Position numbers and translations under genes: made by a program. From Hordeum vulgare subsp. vulgare (taxonomy: Eukaryota; Streptophyta; Magnoliopsida; Poales; Poaceae), in contig NC_058518.1 of the NCBI RefSeq assembly GCF_904849725.1, forward strand, positions 392,881,581 through 392,945,580: 64,000 nucleotides of DNA, given 5' to 3'. Positions 1-10,294 of the stretch are shown here, in pieces. How positions within the stretch are numbered: the first letter of the stretch is position 1; every line of letters begins with the position of its first letter. Under the pieces are notes generated by a model that had not been told where the DNA came from, made no database searches, and worked only from the letters and a program-made list of their open reading frames with translations.

Positions 1-2069
1 AATCCTGTCAAACAGGCCCTGGGTTGATTTTTTGAACCCAAGCGTCAAGCTATGGGTGAAGAAATTGCCAAGCTACTAGAAGTCGGGTTCATCAAAGACA
101 TTAAATAGCCTGACTGGTTGGCAAACCTTGTCATGGTACCAAAGAAGGACAAATCTTGGCGGCTATGTGTCGATTTCAAAGACCTAAACAAAGCCTGCCC
201 AAAGGATCCTTTTCCATTACCGCGAATAGACAAAATTAGCGATGCAATGCCCGAACACGACTCCCAATCTTCCCTCGATATGTACTCCGAATACCATCAG
301 ATTAAAATGAAGGAATCCAATCAGGCTGCAACCGCCTTTATAACAGCCTACGTGTCATTCTGCTTCAACACAATGCCTTTCGGGTTAAAGAACGCGGGTG
401 CCACTTACCAGCGCATGATCCAGACGTGCTTGGGGAAACAAGTCAGCAAAATTGTGGAGGCATACATTGACAATGTGATCATTAACACCAGACACGTAAG
501 CTAGCTGATAGACGTCCTCGGGGAAACCTTTGCCAACCTACGGGCAAACGATATACGGCTTAATCCAAATAGTCCCAGCCGGCAAACTCCTTGGGTTCAT
601 CGTGTCGCAAAGATGAATTGAGGCTAATCCGGCCAAAATACGAGCATTTTCACAACTCGTCGTCCCAACAGAGCTATAGCATGTCCAAGAATTGGGAGGC
701 TGCATGGCGGCCTTAAGCCGGTTTATCTCTCACCTCGGCGAGAAAGCCCTCCCACTTTATAGGCTGCTGAAGAAGACTAAGAACTTCAAATGGACCAATG
801 AGGCCACGACGGCTCTCGAGGAAATCAAAACGGTACTGGCCAGCAACCCAATCCTAGCAGCACCCTACACATGGGAGCCGATATTGCTATACATCTCAGC
901 CACCAATCAAGTGGTCAGCGCGGTCCTCATCGTAGAACGAGAAGCTAAGGGTCATCAACTATGAATACAAAGGCCGGTCTATTACGTATCCGAAGTGCTC
1001 ACCCCATGCAAAACCATATACTCGCACTACCAAAAGATTGCTTACACAGTGTTTATGGCATCGCACAAACTCTGACACTACTTCCAAGAAGTTGCGGTCA
1101 CTTTGACATTAGAAGTACCCCTCAGCGACATCATCAACAACAAGGATGCCACCGGTCGAATTGCCAAATGGGCGATTGAGCTCCTACCATTCAAAATCAC
1201 TTACAAGCCACGACGAACTATTAAATCTCAAGTACTGGCCGACTTTGCCACCGAATGGAGTGACGCCGAACTCCCCAAAGAGTACAATACTTATGCTAAT
1301 TGGACCATGTACTTTGACGGGTCCAAAATTCTCACTGGTCTGGGGGTTGTAGTTATCCTCACATCCCCTACCGGGGATAATGTTCGGTACGTGCTATCGA
1401 TCATGAATGTCGACTGAAATAACACAGAGAGTACGAGGCGCTACTACACGGTCTTTGGATGGCATTCTCAATGGGTATACAACGGCTCGAGGTACTAGAT
1501 GACTCTAATCAACGGAAAATTTGACACAAAAAATCCAAAAATGGCAGCATACAGAAATGTAGTCATCAAGATATCAGCACAGTTCGAGGGGCTGAAATTG
1601 CACCATATCTGGAGAGACAACAACCAAGCCGCAGACGTTCTTGCCTGCTTAGGCGCAAAGCGCGACGCCGTCCCTAGCAACATATTTCTAGAAAGCCTTT
1701 TGAAGCCATCCATGGTATGGCAGGACGAAGTTGGTAGCACAGGAGCTGATGGTGTGGAAAAGGTTATACCCCATGCGCCCGAGTATAACAATCAAATCAT
1801 TGCTGGAACTTCAATTGAAGAAATGCCCTGGGACCACGAGGTCCTGGCAGTGATCGGCCACGGACCGAACCCATCCTTGCCTACCTGTTGCGCAAGGAAC
1901 TCTCCATAACAAAACCGGGGCGTGACGCATCATCCGCCGATCAAAGACTTACAAGGTCCATGAGGGCAAGCTATACAAGAAGCGCACTACAGGGGTCCTC
2001 CAGTGGTGCATATCCGAGGAAGAAGGGAGGCACCTTTTGGCCGAAGCGCACGCAAGTATGGGCGGGCAC
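1..2069 (+). pseudogene. Element A pol: reverse transcriptase, RNase H and start of integrase (decayed)
   Basis: The reverse transcriptase core is clear at 118-504: VPKKDKSWRLCVDFKDLNKA, the MPFGLKNAGATYQRMI fingers/palm motif, and then YIDNVI where the catalytic Y-x-D-D is expected, so the second aspartate is Asn. A stop follows at about 502, then a frameshift and lost bases near 560. The RT connection/RNase H region continues at 692-1417 (FDGSK motif near 1315) and 1499-1909 in shifting frames. At 1920-2069 the N-terminal integrase zinc-binding region begins. Element B interrupts it at 2069. It once copied the element's RNA into DNA and degraded the RNA strand; the breaks and the YIDN change argue that it is inactive. 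Confidence 0.85.
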
Positions 2070-3667
2070 TGATAACCCACAAGCGTATGGGATCGCAGCA
2101 GTTTTCGAGGGTAGAGTATTCAACCCAAATTTGTTGGTTCGCCAAGGGAAGCAAAAGAATATTCTCAAGTATTAGCAACTGAATTTATCAGATTCAACCA
2201 CACCTGAAAGATTAGTGTCTGCAAGCAAAGTATCAGTAGCAAAGTAGTATGATAGCAACGGTGCCAGAAACGATTTGTTGACGGCAGACTATTCCTAACT
2301 GTTGTATCAACAGCGCTAGTAAGTTGCCCGTAGACAGGAAATATTCTTCCCCGGCAACGGTGTCGGAAAAGGTCTTGCAACAAGTAATAGCGAAGTAGCA
2401 AGGACAACAGTAGCAGCAGCAACAAAGTAACAGCAGTAGCAACAGTAGAAGCAAAGTGACAGCAGTAGCAACAGAGTGGCCCAATCCCTTTTGTAGCAAG
2501 GGACAAGCCTAGACAAAGTAACGTAGCGAGGACCAGTAGTAAAAACCTCGTAGGCAGTGGATCGGTGATGGATGAGTATGACGGATATGATTCATCATGT
2601 AACAGCTGTAACACACAGAGATAAGTAACTAGCTCCCGTTCGTCAATCAAATGTAGGCATGTATTCTGTATGTAGTCATACGTGCTTAGGGAAAAGAACT
2701 TGCATGACATCTATTGTCCATCCCTCCCGTGGCAGCAGGGTCCTAATCGAAACTATGGGATATTAAGGTTCTCCTTTTAATAAAGAACCGGACCAACGCA
2801 TTAACACGCGGTGAATGCATGAACTCCTCATACTATGGTCATCTCCGGGAGTGGTTCCGGCTATTGTCACTCCGGGGTTGCCGGGTCATAACACATAGTA
2901 GGTGACTACAACTTGCAACATAGGATCTAAAACACACATATATTGGCGACAACATAATAGGTTCAGATCTGAAATCATGGCACTCGGGCCCTAGTGACAA
3001 GAATTAAGCATAGCAAAGTAGTAGCAACTTCAATCTAGAACATAGTGGATACTAGGGATCAATCCCCGTCAAGAACTAACTCGATTACATCATAGATCTC
3101 ATCCAACTCATCACCGTCCAGCAAGCCTACAATGAGATTACTCACGAACGATGAAGAGCATCATGGAATTGTCGATGGAGAAAGGTTGATGATGATGATG
3201 GCGACGATTTCCCCTCACCGGAGCCCGAAACGGACTCCAGATCTACCCTCCAGATGAAGAACAGGATGTGGCGGCGCCTTCGTATTGCAAAACGCGATGA
3301 AACCTTCTCTCTGATTTTTTCCGGGAGAAACGGAAGATATAGAGCTGAGTTTGGGGGCGGTGGAGCCACGTGGGCCCCACAAGCCCTCACGGCGCGGCCA
3401 GGGGGGTGGCTGCGGCCTGTGGGCTTGTGGCCCACTAGTCCACCTCCTCCGGTGGATCTTTGCGCAGGTATTTTTCTTTTATTCTAGAAAAAATCTCCGT
3501 AAATTTTCAGGACATTCTGAGAACTTTTATTTCTACACAAAAACAACACCATGGCAATTCTGCTGAAAACAGCGTCAGTCCGGGTTAGTTCCATTCAAAT
3601 CATGCAAATTAGAGTCCAAAACAAGGGCAAAAGAGTTCGAAAAAGTAGATACGACGGAGACGTATCA
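2070..3667 (-). repeat. 3' LTR of element B
   Basis: It starts TGATAACCCACAAG and ends GACGTATCA on the + strand and pairs with 10324-11924. It contains CAG/TAG-rich low-complexity sequence at about 2390-2480. At 3350-3540 lies the GC-rich segment that precedes a TATA-like TCTATATCTT on the minus strand. That same segment recurs inside the element at about 7083-7290. Confidence 0.93.
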
Positions 3668-3683
3668 ACTCCCCCAAGCTTAA
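3668..3683 (-). promoter_or_regulatory. Polypurine tract of element B
   Basis: Directly abuts the 3' LTR. The minus strand reads AAGCTTGGGGGAGT followed by the LTR's TGATACG. This is the expected primer site for plus-strand DNA synthesis. Confidence 0.8.
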
Positions 3684-5586
3684 AGCCTTGCTTGTCCTCA
3701 AGCAATTCAGTTGAAAAACTGAAAGAGACAAAAGACAAACTTTGACGAACTCTGTTTGATCTTGTTGTTGCAACTATGTCTAACTCATAACCATAATTTC
3801 AGCAAGATCACAAGCAAACCACATAAGAAAATGACATCTAGGTCTCACGGTAAACTCATATCAATGGCATAATCAACTAGCGAGCAAATAATAATAAGCC
3901 TCAAATGTCAACACTTCAATCAAAACTACATGAAGCAATGCGAATAGATGGTATCTCGCTAGCTCTTTCTGAGACCGCAAAACATAAATGCAGAGCACCG
4001 TCAAAGACCAAGGGCTGACTAAACATTGTAATTCAAGGCAATGAAGATCCAGTCACAGTCATACCCAACACAGTTAAAAGCAAAGCATAAAAATGACAGA
4101 GGTGCTCTCTAATTGGTGCTTTTGTAAGAGGAGGATGACTCAACGGGAACATAAATAAACAGGCCCTTTGCAGAGGGAAGCATTGATTTCCAGAGGTGCC
4201 AGACCTCAAGCTTTGAAAACAGAGATAATAATTTTGGGTGGCATGCTTTCATTGTCAACGCAATGACTAAGAGTTCTCAACATCTTCCACGCTACACATG
4301 CTATAGGCGGTTCCCAAACAGAAAAGTAAAGTTTTGACTCCCCAACCACCAATCAATCACACTCCACGGCTAGCCGAATCCACGGGTACCGTCCATACCA
4401 ACAACAATCCTGGGGGAGTTTTGTTTGCAATTATTTTTTCGATTTGAGCATGGAACTGGGAATTCCAATTACCGGCCCCTTTCTCGTGAATGATAGTGAA
4501 TAAACACATATCGCGGATAACACGCCTAGCATGGAAGATACCAATAGCCCCCTGTCACCACATGAGCGGTTTGGGCATGCAAAACAGATTATTTCATGAA
4601 GATTTAGAGAGTGGCACATGCAAATTTACTTGGAACGGCAGGTAGATACCGCGCATAGGTAGGTATGGTGGACTCATATGGCACAACTTTGGGTTTATGG
4701 GAGGTGGATGCACAAGCAGTATTCCCGCTTAGTACAAGTGAAGGCTAGCAAAAGACTGGGAAGCGACCAACTAGAGAGCAACAACGGTCATCAAAATGCA
4801 TTGAGAGTAACTAACATTGAGTGCAAGCATGAGTAGGACATAAATCACCATGAACATGAACATCATAGAGGCTATGTTGATTTTGTTTCAACTACATGCG
4901 TGAACATGCACCAAGTCAAGCCACTTGAAACATTGAAAGGAGGATACCATCCTATCATACTACATCATAGTCATCTCAACATTCATGTTGGCAACCAAGA
5001 CAAACCATTATAAGCTCCTAGTTAAATAAGCATGGCATAAGCAACTATGATCTCTAAGTTGTCATTGCAAACATGTTTCTCTCCCAACAAAGCTGAATCA
5101 GGCATGATAAGCTAGTCATAATTACAAAAACAAAAAAGATCGAGTTCATACCAGCTTTTCCAGGCTCAGTCACTTCATCATATATCGTCATTATTGCCTT
5201 TCACTTGCATGACCGAATGATGTGAACAATAATAAGAGTGCTCGTGCATTGGACTAAAGATAGAATCTGCAGGCAAACACAAAGGAGAAGACAAAGTAAT
5301 ATGGCTCTTTGAAAGCTAAACAGGTATGCATCCAAAATCCACTAAACATTGTAACCATTATCTTCTACCTTGACCCAAAGAAAAAGAAAAATATCTACAC
5401 GGGAAAGCTCCCGACAAGCAAAAGAAGAAAAGAAAATATTTTTGGTTTATTTTCAAACTAGACAGACACACGAAACGAAAACGAGAAAAAGAAAATAAAC
5501 TAGCATGGATGATAGAGTGGAAAAGTGTGAACACCGGCTAACAAAGTGAAAGCATAAGCAAAAATGTAAAGACGGTGAGAACACGT
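3684..5586. other. Element B 3' noncoding region
   Basis: About 1.9 kb without a supportable gene on either strand. It lies between two copies of the PPT motif. Several blocks match the equivalent region of element C, for example the stretch before GGATGACTCAAC near 4130 (C: about 31770), and ATCAATCACACTCCACGG at 4351 (C: about 31997). The conservation suggests a structural or replicative role, or simply shared ancestry. Confidence 0.7.
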
Positions 5587-5600
5587 ACTCCCCCAAGCTT
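5587..5600 (-). promoter_or_regulatory. Second, internal polypurine-tract-like motif of element B
   Basis: The + strand ACTCCCCCAAGCTT is identical to the start of the true PPT at 3668, here 82 bases beyond the stop of the extra ORF. The same second copy occurs in C (33107), D (17051) and G (47540). It could prime a second plus-strand start, as central PPTs do in lentiviruses (analogy only), or mark an old element end. Confidence 0.6.
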
Positions 5601-5681
5601 AGGCTTTTGGCCTAACTTGGCCTACTCCCAAGGAGAGAAATAACCAGCTCCTGGGTACTCCGGAGTGGAATGAGGATGCGA

Positions 5682-6692
5682 CTACTGTGTGAGCTCCTCT
5701 GGCTCCCACTGATAAACTGGCGTCTGGTACTCGACTGGCGGCTCGGGCACGGGCACCTGTCGTTGGGCCAAGCCCCAATATGCATAGATGTCCGAGGGCA
5801 TAATAGTGTACCTGCCTGCATCAAGATTGAACAAAGAAGGAGCAGGCAAAGTAATAGTCTCACGAGTACCTTGACTAAATACCAGGTTATAAATCATCCT
5901 TCTATTTATATCTCTATCAAGAAAGTCATGGCAAACCATGCTATCGTAATCTAGATATCTCTCGGGAAGAAGAATCTCTTCTTCCTCGTCCAGTCTAATA
6001 GGTATCTCAAAGTGTCTGGCAAGACGGGTGGCATAGATACCTCCATGGACAACACCTTTAGAACGGTTCAGGTTCAACCGTTGAGCTACTATAGCACCCA
6101 AGCTATAAGTTTTATCGTTATAAAGGGCTTCGCGCAAGACCGCAAGATCTAGGGAACTAAGTGACCCAGCTTTCCCACGGCCAATCAAACATTTTCCCAC
6201 AAATAGTGAGAAGTACCGAAGCACGGGGAAATGTACGCTAGCAGCTCTAGCACAAGACACTCCTCTCTCCTCTCCTACAACAATTGTACCGATGAAAGCT
6301 TCCAAGTCCCGTGGACGAGGTTCATGAATATCCCCAACGTAAGGCAATTTGCAAACATTGCAAAAATCCTGGAGTGACATGCGCTGGGGGATATCATAAA
6401 GTTTAAACTCAACCATAGGAGGATTCTTCCTCGGATAGAAGTTAAAGCTTTGTACGAAGATATTAGTGAGGAGGAGGTATTGCGGACACTTATATTCAAT
6501 GAAGGTGGTAAGGCCTGCGTTCTCCACCAAGTGATAAAAGTCCTCATAAATTCCAGCGGCGCGTAAGAACACGTCGCTTGGCCACTCGCACGCTCGAACT
6601 TCTGCGACTCGAGGGACCAAATACTTGGGCTTCTCCTCACTCCCATCATCCTTGGGGTCACGGCTTGACGAGCCTCTTAAGAACCTCCTCAT
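5682..6692 (-). CDS. Extra ORF of element B, 336 residues, Athila ORF1-like protein of unknown function
   Basis: One open frame from ATG at 6692 to a stop before 5682. It is not gag, protease, RT, integrase or RNase H. The N-terminus is basic (RRFLRG). A region with FYHLVENAGL at about residue 55 and the string GGIYATRLARHFEIP at about 225 are shared with the decayed homologue in C. The C-terminus is proline-rich and acidic. I see no signal peptide or membrane helix, so it does not look like an envelope protein. It resembles the plant ATHILA ORF-1 group (recalled similarity, needs a profile search). The start is supported by a predicted splice acceptor 18 bases upstream. An intact frame between two defective gag halves suggests selection on this ORF or chance survival. 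Confidence 0.72.
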   Translation of the reverse strand: MRRFLRGSSSRDPKDDGSEEKPKYLVPRVAEVRACEWPSDVFLRAAGIYEDFYHLVENAGLTTFIEYKCPQYLLLTNIFVQSFNFYPRKNPPMVEFKLYDIPQRMSLQDFCNVCKLPYVGDIHEPRPRDLEAFIGTIVVGEERGVSCARAASVHFPVLRYFSLFVGKCLIGRGKAGSLSSLDLAVLREALYNDKTYSLGAIVAQRLNLNRSKGVVHGGIYATRLARHFEIPIRLDEEEEILLPERYLDYDSMVCHDFLDRDINRRMIYNLVFSQGTRETITLPAPSLFNLDAGRYTIMPSDIYAYWGLAQRQVPVPEPPVEYQTPVYQWEPEELTQ

Positions 6693-6710
6693 CTTTCCCC
6701 TTTTCTATCT

Positions 6711-6942
6711 CTGAAAATTTCTTAAATTTTTAGTGATTCTAAGGAAAAGTGAATAAAGCTCAACGAAACTCGTAGCAACTACTCCCAAAAGTGCCTAAAG
6801 ACCATATTACGCATCAAAACTACTTGGGACCAGCTAGAATTAGCATGCAAAGCTCAAGAACATGGTCACCAAAGCAGAAAAAATACGCGGACTATAAGGC
6901 ACTAGAGCAAAAACTAATTGGACTAATGGAGGAGTCACTTAC
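6711..6942 (-). other. Predicted 5'UTR intron before the extra ORF of element B
   Basis: The minus strand reads CTCCTTG then GTAAGTGACTCC at 6942, and ends AAATTTTCAG at 6711, 18 bases before the ATG. It is 232 bases and AT-rich with T-runs, as expected for a plant intron. Element C has the same donor context (CCTCCTTG, GTATGTGACTCC) and an acceptor ending AATTTCAG, 3 bases before the matching ATG. Conservation of both splice signals at the same place in two diverged elements is the main support. Confidence 0.65.
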
Positions 6943-7290
6943 CAAGGAGTAATTTCCCCAAAACAGTTCGGAGAACGGTGATTTGAGCAAATAGATCGAA
7001 AATTCCAGCAAGAGGAGCAAGAACACGGGTTTGAGCTACAAAACGATTTTTTCTAGAGGTAGGAGAAGCGGATGAGAGCAAGAATGAGTGGAGGGGGTGC
7101 CTGTGTGCCCCACAAGCCTGGGTGGCGCGGCCAAGGGGGGTGCCCGCGCCCCAAGGGCTGGTGGCCCACTGGTGTGGCCCCTAGAGAGACTCTTTGTCCC
7201 GGTATTTTTCAAAAAACTCGAGAAAAAATCATACTTGATTTTCACAGCGTTCGGAGAACTTTTATTTTCGGGGTACTTTTCTACCGGACG
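6943..7290 (-). promoter_or_regulatory. LTR-promoter-like segment and leader exon upstream of the extra ORF (element B)
   Basis: Positions 7083-7290 align in order with part of B's own LTR (3350-3560). Shared blocks are CCCCACAAGCC, GCGCGGCCA followed by GGGGGG, GTGGCCCACT, GGTATTTTTC, GAAAAAATC and GAGAACTTTTATTT. In the LTR this block lies just upstream of the TATA-like site on the minus strand. Here it is followed by a CT-rich, leader-like stretch (7080-6943) ending at the predicted splice donor. It could drive a separate transcript of the extra ORF. No clear TATA box is visible in this copy. Confidence 0.55.
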
Positions 7291-7495
7291 CTAAAACAGA
7301 AAACAGGGGAAACTAAACTAAATCTATCATTTTTCTTCTAAGCAACCTAAGGTGAAAGCTTGGAACAGAGGTTTGTGACTCCTCGATTCATCCATCTCAT
7401 GGTCATCGAAAGAAATCCGTCAATGGGGTTGATCAAGTCCCCTCGACAATACTTTCTCGAATCGCAAAAGAAGATGGAGAATTTTCGAATAGTCA

Positions 7496-8128
7496 CTAGG
7501 TCACCTCAATGGGGATGTGTATCTCCCCAACAAGCAAATCATACTTCATCTTGACATGAGGAATAGGGCATTCAAAGCTCCCAATAAGAATCGATGAAGT
7601 CTTTTTGATAGCATTGATGCAATGTACTCGATACTGTTTCTTCGGAAAGTGCACCATATGCTCATTACCGTTGACATGGAAAGTGACATTGCCTTTGTTC
7701 CAATCTATAACAGCCCTTGCAGTGTTTAAAAAGGGTCTTCCGAGGATGACAGCCATGGCATCATCCTCGGGAATATCCACGATAACAAAGTCTGTTAAGA
7801 TAGTGGTGTTAGCAACCACAACACGCACATCCTCGCAAATGCCGATAGGGAAAGCAGTTGATTTTTCGGGCATTTGCAGAGAGATTTTAGTTGGTGTCAA
7901 CTTATCCAGTTCAAGCCTACGATAAAGAGAGAGAGGCATAACACTAACACCGGCTCCAAGGTCGCATAACGCAGTTCTAACGTAGTTGCCTTTAATGGAG
8001 CAAGGTATAGTGGGCACACCGGGATCACCTAGTTTCTTCGGAGTTCCACCCTTGAAGGTATAATTAGCGAGCATGGTGGAAATCTCAACCTCGGGTATCC
8101 TCCTCTTATTAGTCACAATATCTTTCAT
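7496..8128 (-). CDS. Element B retroviral-type aspartic protease (gag-PR C-terminus)
   Basis: An open frame of 210 codons that is the end of the gag-PR polyprotein; upstream continuity is broken by a TAG just before 8128. The active-site region is ALCDLGAGVSVMPLSLY at about residues 52-68, with D-L-G in place of the usual D-T/S-G, as in many plant gypsy proteases. ILGRPFLNTARAVID at about 127 matches the flap/second-strand region of the family. It would cleave the gag polyprotein. The frame stops at 7496 right after the protease; element C stops at the equivalent codon, so RT is absent by design in this family. Confidence 0.8.
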   Translation of the reverse strand: MKDIVTNKRRIPEVEISTMLANYTFKGGTPKKLGDPGVPTIPCSIKGNYVRTALCDLGAGVSVMPLSLYRRLELDKLTPTKISLQMPEKSTAFPIGICEDVRVVVANTTILTDFVIVDIPEDDAMAVILGRPFLNTARAVIDWNKGNVTFHVNGNEHMVHFPKKQYRVHCINAIKKTSSILIGSFECPIPHVKMKYDLLVGEIHIPIEVT

Positions 8129-9000
8129 CTACTTAGCATACGGAGACATTTTGAGCATATCTGTCGAACGCATCTGTAGAAAGACAGGTCTGATCATTTC
8201 AACGAAGCGCTCAAAATCCTCATCATCCTTTTTCTTGGATGGTTTGGGAGGAAAGGGCATAGGTTTCTGAACCCATGGTTCCCTTTCTTTACATGCTTCC
8301 TAGCAGCGAAGTCATTCTTATCGTATCTCTTATTCTTAGGCTGTGGGTTATCAAGACCAACACTAGGTTCAATCTCCACATCCTTTTCATTGCTAGGTTG
8401 AGCATCTTCATGAACATCACTATTGATATTATCATTAGGCTCATGTTCATCACCAAATTGTGTTTCAGCATCAGAATTAGAGACATCGTTTGGACTCTCA
8501 GGTGTAGCAGCAACAGGGTTGCTAGCGTGCAGGTTCCTATCATCTTTCTTCTACTTTCTAGGATGACTAGGTGCATGAGTGCTAACTCCTTGAGAATCTT
8601 GTTCAATTCTCTTCGGATGATCCTCAGGATATAAAGGTTCCTGGGTCATTCTACTGCCTCTAGTAACGACTCTGACTGAATTGCCGTTCAACTCATTGAG
8701 CAAGTCATTTTGAGCTTTAAGTACTTGTTCTACCTGAGTAGTAACAATAGAGACATGTTTACTCAGAAGTTTAAGATCATTGACATTTCTGTCCACACAA
8801 GCACTTAAATGACTAAGCATACGAGCATTCTTTTCCAATTGTCTGCTAACATAATCATTGAAACTCTGTTGTTTGGCAACCAAGTTATCAAATTCATCCA
8901 TGCATAAGCTAGCAGGTTTATCAAAAGGAATATCACTCTCATCAAACCAACGCAGAGAATTTACTTCTACTACCTGTATCGGGTTATCGAGACCATGGAT
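8129..9000 (-). pseudogene. Element B gag C-terminal and linker region, broken
   Basis: It continues the gag frame after a stop at 9001. The open piece 8551-8901 has heptad-like sequence (coiled coil likely) and the string DHPKRIEQDSQ, matched in element C by GHPKRIEQDSQ. Further stops at 8551 and just before 8128 and a frameshift near 8200-8380 separate it from the protease. Basic and acidic low-complexity sequence fills 8200-8550. Confidence 0.7.
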
Positions 9001-10254
9001 CTATTCGATAGGTGGTAGATTTTTGACCTCTTCAGATTTAATGCATGTCTCTCGCATAGATTTCTTGGCTTCTTGCATATCTTCAGGACTGAGGAATAGA
9101 ATACCTCTTTTCTTCGGAATTGGCTTAGGAGGTGGTTCGGGAATAGTCAAAGCATTCTCATTGCACAAGATGTTGTTCAACGGAATCTCAGCTTGTTCTA
9201 CAGTTCGTTCCCTGAAAACACTACCGGCACAACTATCTAAGTGGTCTTTGCAAGCAGCGGTAAGTCCATTATAGAAGATATCAAGTATTTCATTCTTCTC
9301 AAGAGGGTGATCAGGCAAAGCATTCAGTAGCTGGATAAGCCTCCCCCAAGCTTGTGGGAGACTCTCTTCTTCAGCTTGAGCAAAGTTGTATATTTCCTGC
9401 AAGGCAGCTTGCTTCTTATGGGCAGGGAAATATTTTTCGCAGAAGTAGTAGACCATATCCTGGGGGCTACGCACACAACCAGGAGCAAGAGAAGTGAACC
9501 AGGTCTTAGTATCATCCTTTAGCGAGAAAGAAAACATCTTGAGCATATAGTAGTGGCGGATCTTTTCCTCACTAGTGAATAGGGTGGCTATATCGTGCAG
9601 TTTGGTAAGATTGGCTACAACCGTTTCAGACTCATAACCGTGAAAAGGATCAGATTCGACCAGAGTGATTAACTTAGGGTTGACAGAGAATTCATATTCC
9701 TTATAGGTCACAAAGATAGGCGAAGTGGTAAACTTCGGGTCGTATTTCATCCTGGCGTTCAAAGATTTTTCTTTCCACTTGCGGAGAAGTTTCTCAACAT
9801 CATAGCTATCCTTACACACAAGAAAATCCTCAGCTATCTCTCCCTCCATAACATAGCGCGTATCAGGCATATGAGGCAAAATAGCAAGTTCTACTTCAAT
9901 AGTATCAGCAGTTTCAGAAGTATCATCACATCTAGCAGCAATTCTAGCAAGTTGTGCATCAAGGGCAACAAGTGGCAAAGCAGTATCAGGCATAACAGCC
10001 ATAGTATCAAGCATAGCATCATCAGGCATAGTATCAAGCATAGCATCATCAGGCATAGTATGAAGCATAGCATCATCATAAGCATCATCAAGCACAGGCG
10101 ACATATCAAGATTTCTAGCAAGAGGCGATGTCACAAACTTACTCATAACTGAAGGTGAATCAAGTGCAGAGCTAGATGGCAGTTCCTTACCTCTCCTCGT
10201 AGTGGAAGGCAAGATTTTAGTTCTTGGATCTTTCGGATTCCTCATAGTGATCAT
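9001..10254 (-). CDS. Element B gag, capsid-like domain
   Basis: An open frame of 417 codons from ATG at 10254, near the PBS, to a TAG at 9001. Residues about 60-95 are a nine-residue tandem repeat. Residues about 165-355 match the plant retrotransposon gag domain: KMFSFSLKDDTKTWFTSL, EKYFPAHKKQAALQEI, and then FYNGLTAACKDHLDSCAG. It would form the virus-like particle. The TAG lies where C continues with Lys, so it is a nonsense mutation and the natural product would extend through 8129-9000 into the protease. Confidence 0.82.
   Translation of the reverse strand: MITMRNPKDPRTKILPSTTRRGKELPSSSALDSPSVMSKFVTSPLARNLDMSPVLDDAYDDAMLHTMPDDAMLDTMPDDAMLDTMAVMPDTALPLVALDAQLARIAARCDDTSETADTIEVELAILPHMPDTRYVMEGEIAEDFLVCKDSYDVEKLLRKWKEKSLNARMKYDPKFTTSPIFVTYKEYEFSVNPKLITLVESDPFHGYESETVVANLTKLHDIATLFTSEEKIRHYYMLKMFSFSLKDDTKTWFTSLAPGCVRSPQDMVYYFCEKYFPAHKKQAALQEIYNFAQAEEESLPQAWGRLIQLLNALPDHPLEKNEILDIFYNGLTAACKDHLDSCAGSVFRERTVEQAEIPLNNILCNENALTIPEPPPKPIPKKRGILFLSPEDMQEAKKSMRETCIKSEEVKNLPPIE
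10001..10081 (-). repeat. 27-bp tandem repeat inside gag of element B
   Basis: Three units at 10001, 10028 and 10055 (core AGCATAGCATCATCAGGCAT), followed by degenerate pieces. Since 27 is divisible by three, it encodes the in-frame peptide repeat MPDDAMLDT. It is a coding minisatellite. Confidence 0.85.
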
Positions 10255-10294
10255 CGGTCGTCAATCCCAAGTGACTCGGAGAATATAGTTGTAA

